64,000 bases of DNA, from positions 210,345-274,344 of the forward strand of contig NZ_JBHSDH010000010.1 of NCBI RefSeq assembly GCF_042651485.1, written 5' to 3'. Positions 16,481 to 24,562 of this stretch are shown piece by piece (the stretch's first letter is position 1; each line of letters starts with the position of its first letter). The translations under genes and the position numbers were made by a program. The DNA is from Sphingorhabdus_B arenilitoris (lineage in GTDB: Bacteria; Pseudomonadota; Alphaproteobacteria; Sphingomonadales; Sphingomonadaceae). The notes below the pieces were generated by a model that saw only the letters and a program-made list of their open reading frames with translations, had not been told where the DNA came from and made no database searches.

Positions 16481-16518
16481 GCTGCAGATGGCGAGGCATG
16501 GCCCTCGCCATCTGCAGC
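16481..16518 (+). repeat. Perfect 16-bp inverted repeat downstream of mdh
   Basis: GCTGCAGATGGCGAGG (16481-16496) and its exact reverse complement (16503-16518) are separated by six bases. A run of eight T lies before it rather than after it on the plus strand, so it is not a standard intrinsic terminator in either direction. It may still stabilise the 3' end of mdh mRNA, or be a REP-like or insertion-derived palindrome. Confidence 0.85.
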
Positions 16519-16564
16519 TTTCATGCCGCACTTCTGCGTTGACAGGGAAAGGCACAAAGCGTAG

Positions 16565-16585
16565 TTTACACATATCCTGTGTAAA
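16565..16585. promoter_or_regulatory. Palindromic operator of the toxin-antitoxin pair
   Basis: TTTACACA and TGTGTAAA are perfect inverted repeats around a five-base spacer, ending 14 bases ahead of the antitoxin ATG. Position and symmetry fit autoregulation by the antitoxin or the toxin-antitoxin complex. Inferred from sequence symmetry. Confidence 0.65.
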
Positions 16586-16599
16586 TGTGGGATTTGATC

Positions 16600-16845
16600 A
16601 TGGCTAAAAACATTACCCTTGCTGTCGATGAAAAGTTGCTGGACCAATACCGGCTTCTGGCTGCGCAACAAAACACAACGGTAAATGCTTTGGTGCGCAA
16701 ACATATGGAAGAAACTGTGGGCATGGAAAAACGCCGCCAGAGCGCAATTGCCAAAATGCTGGAATTGGGCCGCACCACCAAAGCAAAGTTTGATATGAGC
16801 GGTTGGGACCGCGAGGCAAGCTACGCACCCGGCGGGAAGGTCTAA
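16600..16845 (+). CDS. Antitoxin, ribbon-helix-helix-like (VapB type)
   Basis: Small predicted DNA-binding antitoxin of 81 residues. The N-terminal ITLAVDEKLLDQYRLLAAQQ and TVNALVRKHM (about 5-36) fit a beta strand followed by two helices, the ribbon-helix-helix fold. The C-terminal half, KAKFDMSGWDREASYAPGG, is a flexible toxin-binding-type tail with aromatic residues. The PIN-domain toxin starts three bases after its stop. A palindromic operator lies just upstream. It sits between mdh and sucD, which argues for insertion into a metabolic cluster. Confidence 0.8.
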   Translation: MAKNITLAVDEKLLDQYRLLAAQQNTTVNALVRKHMEETVGMEKRRQSAIAKMLELGRTTKAKFDMSGWDREASYAPGGKV

Positions 16846-16848
16846 ATC

Positions 16849-17277
16849 TTGGCCGTTCGTTTCCTCGACACCAATATCCTGCTCTATGCTGCGTCCGAAC
16901 AAGCATCGCACGCCGATGCGGGCAAGCATGAAGCGGCGTTGCAGATCCTCAGTGACGGCGACTTTGCGATCTCAGCGCAAGTGCTGCAGGAATTTTATAC
17001 CAACGCAATCAAGCTGAAGCCAGAACCCCTGCCGCATGAGATTGCATTGCAATGGGTCGAACTACTCGGCGAGTTTGAATGCGTCGCGATTGACCACCGG
17101 CTTGTGACAGAAGGCATATTATTATCGCACCGCTACCAGACTTCCTACTGGGATGGCGCAATCATAGCCGCCGCTCATGCAGCGGGAGCGGCCGAACTGG
17201 TGAGCGAAGACCTTAATGACGGGCAAATCTATGGCGATGTAACTGTCACTAACCCTTTCAAGAATACCGAGCATTAA
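16849..17277 (+). CDS. PIN-domain ribonuclease toxin (VapC type)
   Basis: Predicted endoribonuclease toxin of 142 residues. FLDTNILLYA (about 5-14) holds the first catalytic aspartate and conserved Asn, LQEFYTNA (about 46-53) the glutamate, and SYWDGAIIAAAHAAGA with ELVSEDLNDG (about 101-127) the remaining acidic residues that bind Mg. VapC toxins cleave tRNA or rRNA. The start is TTG at 16849, required to include the first PIN strand MAVRFLDTN. It is translationally linked to the antitoxin gene and ends 13 bases before sucD. Confidence 0.88.
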   Translation: MAVRFLDTNILLYAASEQASHADAGKHEAALQILSDGDFAISAQVLQEFYTNAIKLKPEPLPHEIALQWVELLGEFECVAIDHRLVTEGILLSHRYQTSYWDGAIIAAAHAAGAAELVSEDLNDGQIYGDVTVTNPFKNTEH

Positions 17278-17290
17278 AGCAGGAGCTAAA

Positions 17291-18175
17291 ATGAGCATAC
17301 TCATAAACAAAAATACCAAGGTCATCACGCAAGGGATGACGGGCGCCACAGGCACCTTTCATACTGAACAGGCGATAGCCTATGGCACGCAGATGGTGGC
17401 GGGCGTCACGCCCGGTAAAGGCGGCACGACGCATCTTGGTTTGCCTAACTTTAACACTGTGGCCGAGGCGCGCGACGCAACCGGCGCGGATGCATCCGTC
17501 GTCTATGTGCCGCCGCCCTTCGCCGCCGACTCCATCCTTGAAGCTATTGATGCGGAAATCCCGCTGATCGTTTGCATCACAGAGGGCATTCCGGTGCTGG
17601 ACATGGTGAAGGTGAAGCGCGCGCTGTCCGGTTCGAAATCCCGCCTGATCGGCCCCAACTGCCCCGGCGTATTGACCCCCGGCGAATGCAAAATCGGCAT
17701 TATGCCCGGCAGCATTTTCAGCAAGGGCAGCGTCGGCGTCGTATCGCGCAGCGGCACGCTGACCTATGAAGCGGTGTTCCAGACAACTGCCGAAGGTTTG
17801 GGCCAGACCACAGCGGTCGGCATTGGCGGTGACCCAGTGAATGGAACCAACTTTATCGACGTGCTGGAGCTATTCTTGGCCGATGATGCAACCGAATCCA
17901 TCATCATGATCGGCGAAATTGGCGGCGATGCCGAAGAGATGGCTGCACAATTCCTGATCGATGAAGCTAAGAAGGGCCGTAAGAAGCCGATGGCTGGCTT
18001 TATCGCCGGACGCACCGCACCTCCGGGCCGCCGCATGGGCCATGCCGGTGCAATCGTATCGGGCGGTAAGGGCGATGCCGAAAGCAAGATCGCCGCGATG
18101 GAAGCAGCAGGCATCCGCGTGGCGGCAAGCCCGTCCGAACTCGGATCGACTTTGGTTGAGGTGTTAAAGGGTTAA
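17291..18175 (+). CDS. sucD: Succinyl-CoA ligase, alpha subunit
   Basis: Alpha subunit (294 residues) of succinyl-CoA synthetase, the TCA step that makes GTP or ATP. MTGATGTFHTEQAIAYGT is the CoA-binding N-terminus, GGDPVNGTNFIDVL and MIGEIGGDAEE are family motifs, and RMGHAGAI contains the histidine that is phosphorylated. AGGAG precedes the ATG. The beta subunit gene sucC, normally directly upstream, is missing; the VapBC-like pair is there instead. sucA follows 37 bases later. Confidence 0.97.
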   Translation: MSILINKNTKVITQGMTGATGTFHTEQAIAYGTQMVAGVTPGKGGTTHLGLPNFNTVAEARDATGADASVVYVPPPFAADSILEAIDAEIPLIVCITEGIPVLDMVKVKRALSGSKSRLIGPNCPGVLTPGECKIGIMPGSIFSKGSVGVVSRSGTLTYEAVFQTTAEGLGQTTAVGIGGDPVNGTNFIDVLELFLADDATESIIMIGEIGGDAEEMAAQFLIDEAKKGRKKPMAGFIAGRTAPPGRRMGHAGAIVSGGKGDAESKIAAMEAAGIRVAASPSELGSTLVEVLKG

Positions 18176-18212
18176 GTCCCCGCAACCTCCCTCATCCCGG
18201 AAAGGCAAGAAA

Positions 18213-21014
18213 ATGGGTATTGAAGGTCAGGATTTCGAAACCGAACAAGGACCAAGCTGGGCACGGCCCGGCTGGCCGATGGGTATGGACGATGATCTGA
18301 CGGCAGCGCTCGACCCGACGCAGATGCAGCTGGCGGTAAAGCAGGCTGTACAAAGCGCGGGCAAGCCCATGGCCGATGGCGACGTCGAGGCAGCGGCGGG
18401 CGATTCCATCCGCGCTATGCTGCTGATCCGTACATACCGGGTGCGCGGGCATTTGGCCGCCAATCTCGATCCGCTGGGTCTTACCAAACAGGATATTCCC
18501 GCCGATTTGACCCCCGAATATCATGGCTTTGCGGGCGCAGACCTTGATAAAAAAGTCTATGTTGGCGGCAATTTGGGGCTGGAATGGACAACCGTGCGCG
18601 AGCTGGTTGATATTTTGCGCGCCAATTATTGCGGGCCAGTGGGCCTCGAATATATGCATATTTCCGACATTGAGGAACGCCGTTTCCTGCAAGACCGGAT
18701 GGAGGGCAAAGAATCGGCTATCCAATTCACGCCAGAGGGCAAAAAAGCCATCTTGGCCAAGGTGATTGAAGCCGAACAATATGAAAAGTTCCTGGGCCGT
18801 AAATATGTCGGCACCAAACGCTTTGGCTTGGACGGCGGTGAGGCGATGATCCCGGCGCTGGAAAGCATCATCAAATATGGCGGGCAACTGGGCGTGCGCG
18901 AAATTGTCTACGGCATGCCGCATCGCGGGCGGTTAAACGTGCTCGCCAATGTGATGGGCAAACCCTATCGCACCATTTTCCACGAATTTTCAGGCGGCAG
19001 CTCCAACCCCGATGACGTCGGCGGATCGGGCGATGTGAAATATCATCTGGGCACCAGCACGGACCGCGAATTTGATGGCATTAAAGTGCATATGTCGCTG
19101 GTCCCCAACCCATCGCATTTGGAAGCAGTTAATCCGGTTGTGCTGGGCAAGGTGCGCGCCAATCAGACAATGCGCGAAGACCTTGTCGATCATGATCAGG
19201 TTTTGCCCGTCCTGCTGCACGGCGATGCGGCCTTTGCGGGGCAAGGCATTGTGTGGGAATGCCTCGGCTTTTCCGGTGTTCCCGGCTATAATACCGGCGG
19301 CTGCATCCATTTCATCGTCAACAATCAGGTTGGCTTCACGACGTCACCAAAATTTGCGCGTTCATCGCCCTATCCTAGCGACGTGGCCAAGGGCGTTCAG
19401 GCGCCGATTTTTCATGTGAATGGTGACGACCCCGAAGCCGTGACCTTTGCCTGCAAAATGGCGATCGAATTCCGTCAGCGTTTCCACCGCGATATTGTGA
19501 TCGACATGTGGTGCTATCGCCGCTTCGGCCATAATGAAGGCGATGAACCCGGCTTTACCCAGCCGCTGATGTATCAAACGATTAAACAGCATCCCGGCGT
19601 TGGCAGCCTTTATTCCAAGCGATTGGAAGAAGAAGGCGTGATCGACACCAAATGGGCCGATGACCACAGCGCCCAATTTATTGAACGGCTCGAGGAAGAG
19701 TTTAAGGCGGGGCAGGATTATAAGGCCAATGAAGCCGACTGGTTTGGCGGCAGGTGGAGCGGTCTGTCCAAGCCCGCGGATCCAGAAACCGCGCGGCGCA
19801 ATGTCGAAACCGGCATTTCCAAAAAGCTGCTCGACGGTCTCGGCCGCACGCTGACAACTATTCCCGATAACCTGAATATCCACCCTACGTTGAAACGGGT
19901 GCTGAAGGCCAAGGCCGAAATGTTTGCCAGCGGCGAAAATTTCGACTGGGCAACGGGCGAAGCATTGGCCTTTGGTTCATTATTGTCTGAAGGCTATGGC
20001 GTGCGCTTGTCGGGTCAGGATTCGGGGCGCGGTACATTCAGTCAGCGGCACGCCGTATGGGTCGATCAAAAAAGTGAAGACAAATATGTGCCTCTGTCCA
20101 CCGTTCCGCATGGCCGGTTTGAGGTGCATGATAGCCCATTGAGCGAATTTGGCGTGCTCGGCTATGAATATGGCTTTGCCGGGGCCGAGCCCAAATCGCT
20201 GGTGATGTGGGAAGGGCAATTTGGCGATTTCGTTAACGGCGCACAGACCATTATCGATCAGTTTATTGCCAGCGGCGAGAGCAAATGGCTACGCGCTAAT
20301 GGCCTCGTCATGCTGTTGCCTCATGGGTATGAAGGCCAAGGGCCTGAACATAGCTCGGCAAGGCTCGAACGCTTTTTGCAGCTTTGTGCAGAGGATAATA
20401 TCCAAGTCGCCAATTGCACCACTCCGGCCAATTATTTCCACTTGCTGCGCCGGCAAATGCAGCGCAGTTTCCGGAAGCCGTTGATTGTCATGACGCCAAA
20501 ATCGCTGCTGCGGCACAAGCTGGCTGTGTCAAGCGCCGATGATTTCATGGGCGACAGCCATTTCATGCGGATATTGTCCGATCCATGGGCACCCAAGGAT
20601 GAAGATGTCGAACGCTTGGTTCTTTGCACCGGTAAAGTCAGCTATGACCTGATGGAAGCCCGCAATGCCGCAGGTGACAAAAACACGGCAATCATCCGCA
20701 TCGAACAGCTTTATCCCTTCCCCGGTGAACCGCTCACCGTGCGGTTGAAGCGCATGAAAAATCTGAAAGAGATTATCTGGGCACAGGAAGAGCCGAAAAA
20801 TAACGGCAGCTGGTTCTTCGTCGAACCGTTGATCGAAGAATGTCTGGCGCAGGCAAAAATAGGGCCGAACCGAGCGATCTATGCGGGACGCAAAGCCAGC
20901 GCATCGACCGCCACGGGTATCGCCAGCCGCCACCATGCCGAACAAGCCGCCTTAATCGCCCACGCGCTGGGCCATGATGTCCGCAGTGAAATCCGTCGCC
21001 AGAAAAAAGGCTGA
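18213..21014 (+). CDS. sucA: 2-oxoglutarate dehydrogenase E1 component
   Basis: ThDP-dependent E1 subunit (933 residues) that decarboxylates 2-oxoglutarate and succinylates the lipoyl arm of SucB. RTYRVRGHLAANLDPLG (about 71-87), FGLDGGEAMIPALE, GMPHRGRLNVLANVMGKP, HGDAAFAGQGIVWE with VNNQVGFTT (ThDP-binding), and RFGHNEGDEP follow in the usual order. LLPHGYEGQGPEHSSARLER and CTPANYFHLLRRQ mark the C-terminal half. The N-terminus includes a short SucB-docking stretch (about 4-25). Part of the sucD-sucA-sucB-lpd operon. Confidence 0.98.
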   Translation: MGIEGQDFETEQGPSWARPGWPMGMDDDLTAALDPTQMQLAVKQAVQSAGKPMADGDVEAAAGDSIRAMLLIRTYRVRGHLAANLDPLGLTKQDIPADLTPEYHGFAGADLDKKVYVGGNLGLEWTTVRELVDILRANYCGPVGLEYMHISDIEERRFLQDRMEGKESAIQFTPEGKKAILAKVIEAEQYEKFLGRKYVGTKRFGLDGGEAMIPALESIIKYGGQLGVREIVYGMPHRGRLNVLANVMGKPYRTIFHEFSGGSSNPDDVGGSGDVKYHLGTSTDREFDGIKVHMSLVPNPSHLEAVNPVVLGKVRANQTMREDLVDHDQVLPVLLHGDAAFAGQGIVWECLGFSGVPGYNTGGCIHFIVNNQVGFTTSPKFARSSPYPSDVAKGVQAPIFHVNGDDPEAVTFACKMAIEFRQRFHRDIVIDMWCYRRFGHNEGDEPGFTQPLMYQTIKQHPGVGSLYSKRLEEEGVIDTKWADDHSAQFIERLEEEFKAGQDYKANEADWFGGRWSGLSKPADPETARRNVETGISKKLLDGLGRTLTTIPDNLNIHPTLKRVLKAKAEMFASGENFDWATGEALAFGSLLSEGYGVRLSGQDSGRGTFSQRHAVWVDQKSEDKYVPLSTVPHGRFEVHDSPLSEFGVLGYEYGFAGAEPKSLVMWEGQFGDFVNGAQTIIDQFIASGESKWLRANGLVMLLPHGYEGQGPEHSSARLERFLQLCAEDNIQVANCTTPANYFHLLRRQMQRSFRKPLIVMTPKSLLRHKLAVSSADDFMGDSHFMRILSDPWAPKDEDVERLVLCTGKVSYDLMEARNAAGDKNTAIIRIEQLYPFPGEPLTVRLKRMKNLKEIIWAQEEPKNNGSWFFVEPLIEECLAQAKIGPNRAIYAGRKASASTATGIASRHHAEQAALIAHALGHDVRSEIRRQKKG

Positions 21015-21035
21015 CCTGAAAAGGATGACAATGAA

Positions 21036-22265
21036 ATGAGCACCGAAGTCAAAGTTCCCGTTTTGGGCGAATCGATCACCGAAGCCACGCTGGGCGAATG
21101 GTTGAAAAAACCAGGCGAGGCCGTGGCACAGGACGAACCCATCGCCAGCCTTGAAACCGACAAGGTTGCGATTGAAGTGCCTGCTCCTGTGGCTGGCGTC
21201 ATGGGGGATTATTCCGTGCAAGCCGGTGATACCGTCAATGTCGGCGCTGTCATCGCATCGATTGAAGCCGGATCGGCCGCGTCTGTCCCTAAAGCCGCAG
21301 CAGATACAGCGCCCAAACAAGAAGCGCCAGCGGCCGCTGCGGCCCCGGCGGCTTCTGCCGCGACCAGTGCAGGCAACGATATGCCATTATCCCCGTCGGT
21401 TCGCCGCCTGGTGCTGGAACTGGGCGTGGACCCAACAAAGGTCACGGGTACTGGCAAGGACGGCCGCCTGACCAAAGAAGATGTGATCGCTTATTCAAAG
21501 GCCGCGCCTGATACTCAACCTGCTCCTGCGTCAGCCGAAGCTGCACCGGTTCCCGCCACTGGCTCACGCGGCGAGGAACGGGTGCGCATGACCCGCCTGC
21601 GCCAAACGGTGGCAAAGCGGTTGAAGAGCGCTCAAGAAACAGCGGCGTTGCTTACCACCTTTAACGATGTCGATATGAGCGCAGTCATCGAAACCCGCGC
21701 AAAATATAAAGACTTGTTTGAAAAAAAGCATGGCGTCCGCTTGGGCTTTATGGGCTTTTTCACTAAAGCCGTGGCGCTCGCTGCGCGTGATGTGCCGGCC
21801 GTTAATGCTCAGATTCAGGGCGATGAAATTGTCTATTTCAATTATCTCGATGTATCGGTCGCGGTCAGCGCACCAAACGGCCTTGTCGTGCCCGTCATCC
21901 GCAGCGCGGAATCAATGTCCTTTGCCGAGATTGAAAAAACCATCGGCGATTTTGGGGCGCGGGCAAAGGCCGGAACGCTGACCATGGCCGATATGGAAGG
22001 CGGCACTTTCACCATTTCCAATGGCGGCGTGTTCGGATCGCTCATGTCCACCCCGATCATCAACCCGCCGCAATCCGCGGTGCTCGGCCTGCACCGTATC
22101 GAAGACCGCCCGGTCGCGATAAATGGCAAAGTCGAAATCCGCCCGATGATGTATATGGCGCTATCCTATGACCACCGCTTGATTGACGGCCGGGAAGCGG
22201 TGACCTTCCTAAAAATCATCAAGGAAGCAATCGAAGACCCCGCCCGTTTGTTGATTGACCTATAA
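21036..22265 (+). CDS. sucB: 2-oxoglutarate dehydrogenase E2, dihydrolipoyl succinyltransferase
   Basis: Core E2 subunit (409 residues) that transfers succinyl to CoA. The lipoyl domain is residues 1-76 with the lipoylated Lys43 in SLETDKVAIEVPAP. An Ala/Pro linker follows (about 85-115). The E1/E3-binding domain is about 117-153 (SPSVRRLVLELGVDPTKVTG), with a second Ala/Pro linker to about 180. The catalytic domain is 182-409 with LSYDHRLIDGREAV holding the HxxxDG active-site motif. It starts 21 bases after sucA and is followed 10 bases later by lpd. Confidence 0.98.
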   Translation: MSTEVKVPVLGESITEATLGEWLKKPGEAVAQDEPIASLETDKVAIEVPAPVAGVMGDYSVQAGDTVNVGAVIASIEAGSAASVPKAAADTAPKQEAPAAAAAPAASAATSAGNDMPLSPSVRRLVLELGVDPTKVTGTGKDGRLTKEDVIAYSKAAPDTQPAPASAEAAPVPATGSRGEERVRMTRLRQTVAKRLKSAQETAALLTTFNDVDMSAVIETRAKYKDLFEKKHGVRLGFMGFFTKAVALAARDVPAVNAQIQGDEIVYFNYLDVSVAVSAPNGLVVPVIRSAESMSFAEIEKTIGDFGARAKAGTLTMADMEGGTFTISNGGVFGSLMSTPIINPPQSAVLGLHRIEDRPVAINGKVEIRPMMYMALSYDHRLIDGREAVTFLKIIKEAIEDPARLLIDL

Positions 22266-22275
22266 GGAACGATCC

Positions 22276-23670
22276 ATGTCCGACACTGAATTTGACGTAA
22301 TCATAATCGGCGCTGGCCCAGGCGGATATGTGGCCGCAATCCGCGCCGCGCAATTGGGCCTGAAGACCGCCTGCGTGGAAAGCCGCGATACGCTCGGCGG
22401 TACTTGCCTCAATGTCGGCTGTATTCCGTCAAAAGCCATGTTACATGCGTCGGAAATCTATAAAGAGGCCGCGTCGGGTTCGCTCGACAAATTCGGTGTG
22501 AGCTTTTCGGGTGTGAAGCTTGACCTGAAACAGATGCTGTCGGAAAAAGAAAAGGCCGTCACCGAATTGACCGGCGGCATCGAATTTCTGTTCAAGAAAA
22601 ATAAGGTCACATGGTTGAAAGGCCATGCCGCGTTTACAGGCGCGAATAGCATCGATGTGGCGGGTTCAGAATATACCGCCAAAAATATCGTCATTGCCAC
22701 TGGTTCATCCGTCACGCCTCTGCCCGGTGTGGAGATAGATCAAAAGGTCATTGTGGACAGCACCGGCGCGCTATCGCTGCCCAAAGTGCCCGAGAAGATG
22801 GTTGTGATTGGCGGCGGCGTGATCGGCCTTGAAATGGGCAGTGTGTGGGGCCGTTTGGGCGCGGAGGTCACCGTCATCGAATATGTCGACCAAATCCTGC
22901 CCGGCTTCGACGGCGAGGTCCGCAAGGAAGCCGCAAAGATATTCAAGAAGCAAGGCTTTGACATTAAAACGAGTAGCAAAGTCACCGGCGTCAAAACCAA
23001 GGGCGGCAAAGCCACTGTGACTTTCGAACCAGCCTCAGGCGGCGATGCACAGACAATCGAGGCCGACGTGGTTCTGGTATCAATCGGCCGCAAGCCCAAC
23101 ACCGATGGTCTGGCGCTCGATAAGGCAGGTATCACGCCCAATGCGCGCGGCCAAGTGGACATCGACCATGAATTCCGCACCAGCGTGCCCGGCATCTGGG
23201 CGATTGGCGATGTCGCGCCCGGCCCCATGCTCGCGCATAAGGCGGAGGATGAAGGCGTCGCCGTTGCGGAAAATATTGCGGGGCTCACGGGTATCATCAA
23301 CCATGATGTCATCCCCAATGTCGTCTATACGCATCCCGAGATTGCCGGCGTTGGCCTGACCGAGGAGCAAGCCAAAGAGCGCGGCGAAGTGAAGGTAGGC
23401 AAATTCCCCTTCATGGCCAATAGCCGCGCGAAAACGAACCGCGACACCGATGGCTTTGTAAAAGTGGTCGCCGATGCCGCGACCGACCGCGTGCTGGGCG
23501 TGCATATCATCAGCAGCCTTGCCGGAACAATGATCGCACAAGCGGCGCAGGCGATGGAATTTGGCGCGACTTCAGAAGATATCGCCTATACCTGCCACGC
23601 CCATCCCACCCATGCCGAGGCGCTCAAAGAAGCGGCGATGGCGGTACAGGGTAAGCCTATACATATGTGA
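22276..23670 (+). CDS. lpd: Dihydrolipoyl dehydrogenase (E3)
   Basis: FAD-dependent E3 (464 residues) that reoxidises dihydrolipoyl groups with NAD. IIGAGPGGYVAAIRAAQ (about 10-26) binds FAD, GGTCLNVGCIPSK (41-53) has the redox-active disulfide Cys44/Cys49, VVIGGGVIGLEMGSVWGRLG binds NAD, and CHAHPTHAEAL gives the C-terminal His-Glu dyad. The ATG at 22276 follows AAGGAAC and gives the conserved MSDTEFDVIIIG start. Last gene of the operon; an imperfect hairpin follows. Confidence 0.98.
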   Translation: MSDTEFDVIIIGAGPGGYVAAIRAAQLGLKTACVESRDTLGGTCLNVGCIPSKAMLHASEIYKEAASGSLDKFGVSFSGVKLDLKQMLSEKEKAVTELTGGIEFLFKKNKVTWLKGHAAFTGANSIDVAGSEYTAKNIVIATGSSVTPLPGVEIDQKVIVDSTGALSLPKVPEKMVVIGGGVIGLEMGSVWGRLGAEVTVIEYVDQILPGFDGEVRKEAAKIFKKQGFDIKTSSKVTGVKTKGGKATVTFEPASGGDAQTIEADVVLVSIGRKPNTDGLALDKAGITPNARGQVDIDHEFRTSVPGIWAIGDVAPGPMLAHKAEDEGVAVAENIAGLTGIINHDVIPNVVYTHPEIAGVGLTEEQAKERGEVKVGKFPFMANSRAKTNRDTDGFVKVVADAATDRVLGVHIISSLAGTMIAQAAQAMEFGATSEDIAYTCHAHPTHAEALKEAAMAVQGKPIHM

Positions 23671-23686
23671 ATAACGGCGAAGCTCT

Positions 23687-23731
23687 GCGCTGGCGCATCC
23701 CTTTCAAAGGATATTGAAAATGTGCCAACGC
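23687..23731 (+). repeat. Imperfect hairpin downstream of lpd
   Basis: GCGCTGGCGCAT (23687-23698) can pair with ATGTGCCAACGC (23720-23731); ten of twelve positions are Watson-Crick and the rest are G-T pairs. It lies 17 bases past lpd. No U-run follows, so it may mark the 3' end of the suc operon transcript without being a classic terminator. Confidence 0.4.
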
Positions 23732-23808
23732 GCTGTGCGCTTTTCCGCGAAAATTTCGCCGACAGGATCATGGCCCTATCGTCCTATCTAAGGGGGTAGC
23801 CTCAAAAA

Positions 23809-24435
23809 ATGACCGACATCGGCTTCTGGCTTAAACTACTCGACTATTTTGGAATCGCGGTATTTGCCGCATCTGGCGCGTTGATGGCGGCGCGGCAGGG
23901 GCAAACTCTGGTTACCTTTGCTTTTTTCGCATTGGTAACCGGCGTGGGCGGAGGCAGCGTCCGTGACCTGCTGATCGGCGCGCCGGTTTTTTGGGTCCAG
24001 GATGGACTGGTTTCTCTGTTATGCATTGGCATTGCGTTGCTTGTTTGGATCGCGCCTGAAAAATGGTGGCAGGACAATTTGCTGGAATGGTTTGATGCGG
24101 TGGGGCTGGCCGCTTATTCCGTATTCGGTACGGCAAAGGCGCTGACCTTTGGCGTGCCGCCTTTTCCAGCCATTTTGATGGGCGTTATCACCGCCTGTGT
24201 GGGCGGGATCATCCGTGATGTGCTTGCCAGTCAGCCATCGATCATTATGCGGCCAGAGCTTTATGTGACCGCAGCCTTTGCATCCGCCGCGGCCTTTGCT
24301 TTGCTGCTGATGCTGGGGCTGGTTCCGTTTGTGGCCGCCTTGATCGCGGCGCCACTTGGCTTCGCGCTGCGCGCTTCGGCCATCCATTGGCAAATCGCGT
24401 TGCCAAGCTATCACTCCAAAAGCGGACCGGAATGA
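23809..24435 (+). CDS. TRIC-like cation channel family protein (UPF0126/YicG)
   Basis: Integral membrane protein of 208 residues with about seven hydrophobic segments. It contains two related halves, each with a glycine-rich segment, GVGGGSVRDLLIGA (about 44-57) and CVGGIIRDVLA (about 128-138), which is the hallmark of the UPF0126 repeat; prokaryotic members are structural homologues of trimeric intracellular cation channels. The physiological ion is unknown. AAGGGGG lies upstream of the ATG. It stands alone between the suc operon and an SGNH hydrolase. Confidence 0.88.
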   Translation: MTDIGFWLKLLDYFGIAVFAASGALMAARQGQTLVTFAFFALVTGVGGGSVRDLLIGAPVFWVQDGLVSLLCIGIALLVWIAPEKWWQDNLLEWFDAVGLAAYSVFGTAKALTFGVPPFPAILMGVITACVGGIIRDVLASQPSIIMRPELYVTAAFASAAAFALLLMLGLVPFVAALIAAPLGFALRASAIHWQIALPSYHSKSGPE

Positions 24436-24562
24436 TGAAACACTGTGCGGTGCCCAGATGGTATATCGGGCAGTGCATTGCGAAGCTATACATACTTGGG
24501 TCATGTCTATAGAAATACTCTGTCATCTTACAAAGCTGACGTAAGGGTGGGAGATAAATTTG

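Noticed and set aside
18192..18923. 243-codon minus-strand frame over the start of sucA
   Set aside because: Antisense to the conserved N-terminal part of sucA; no recognisable domain or ribosome binding site.
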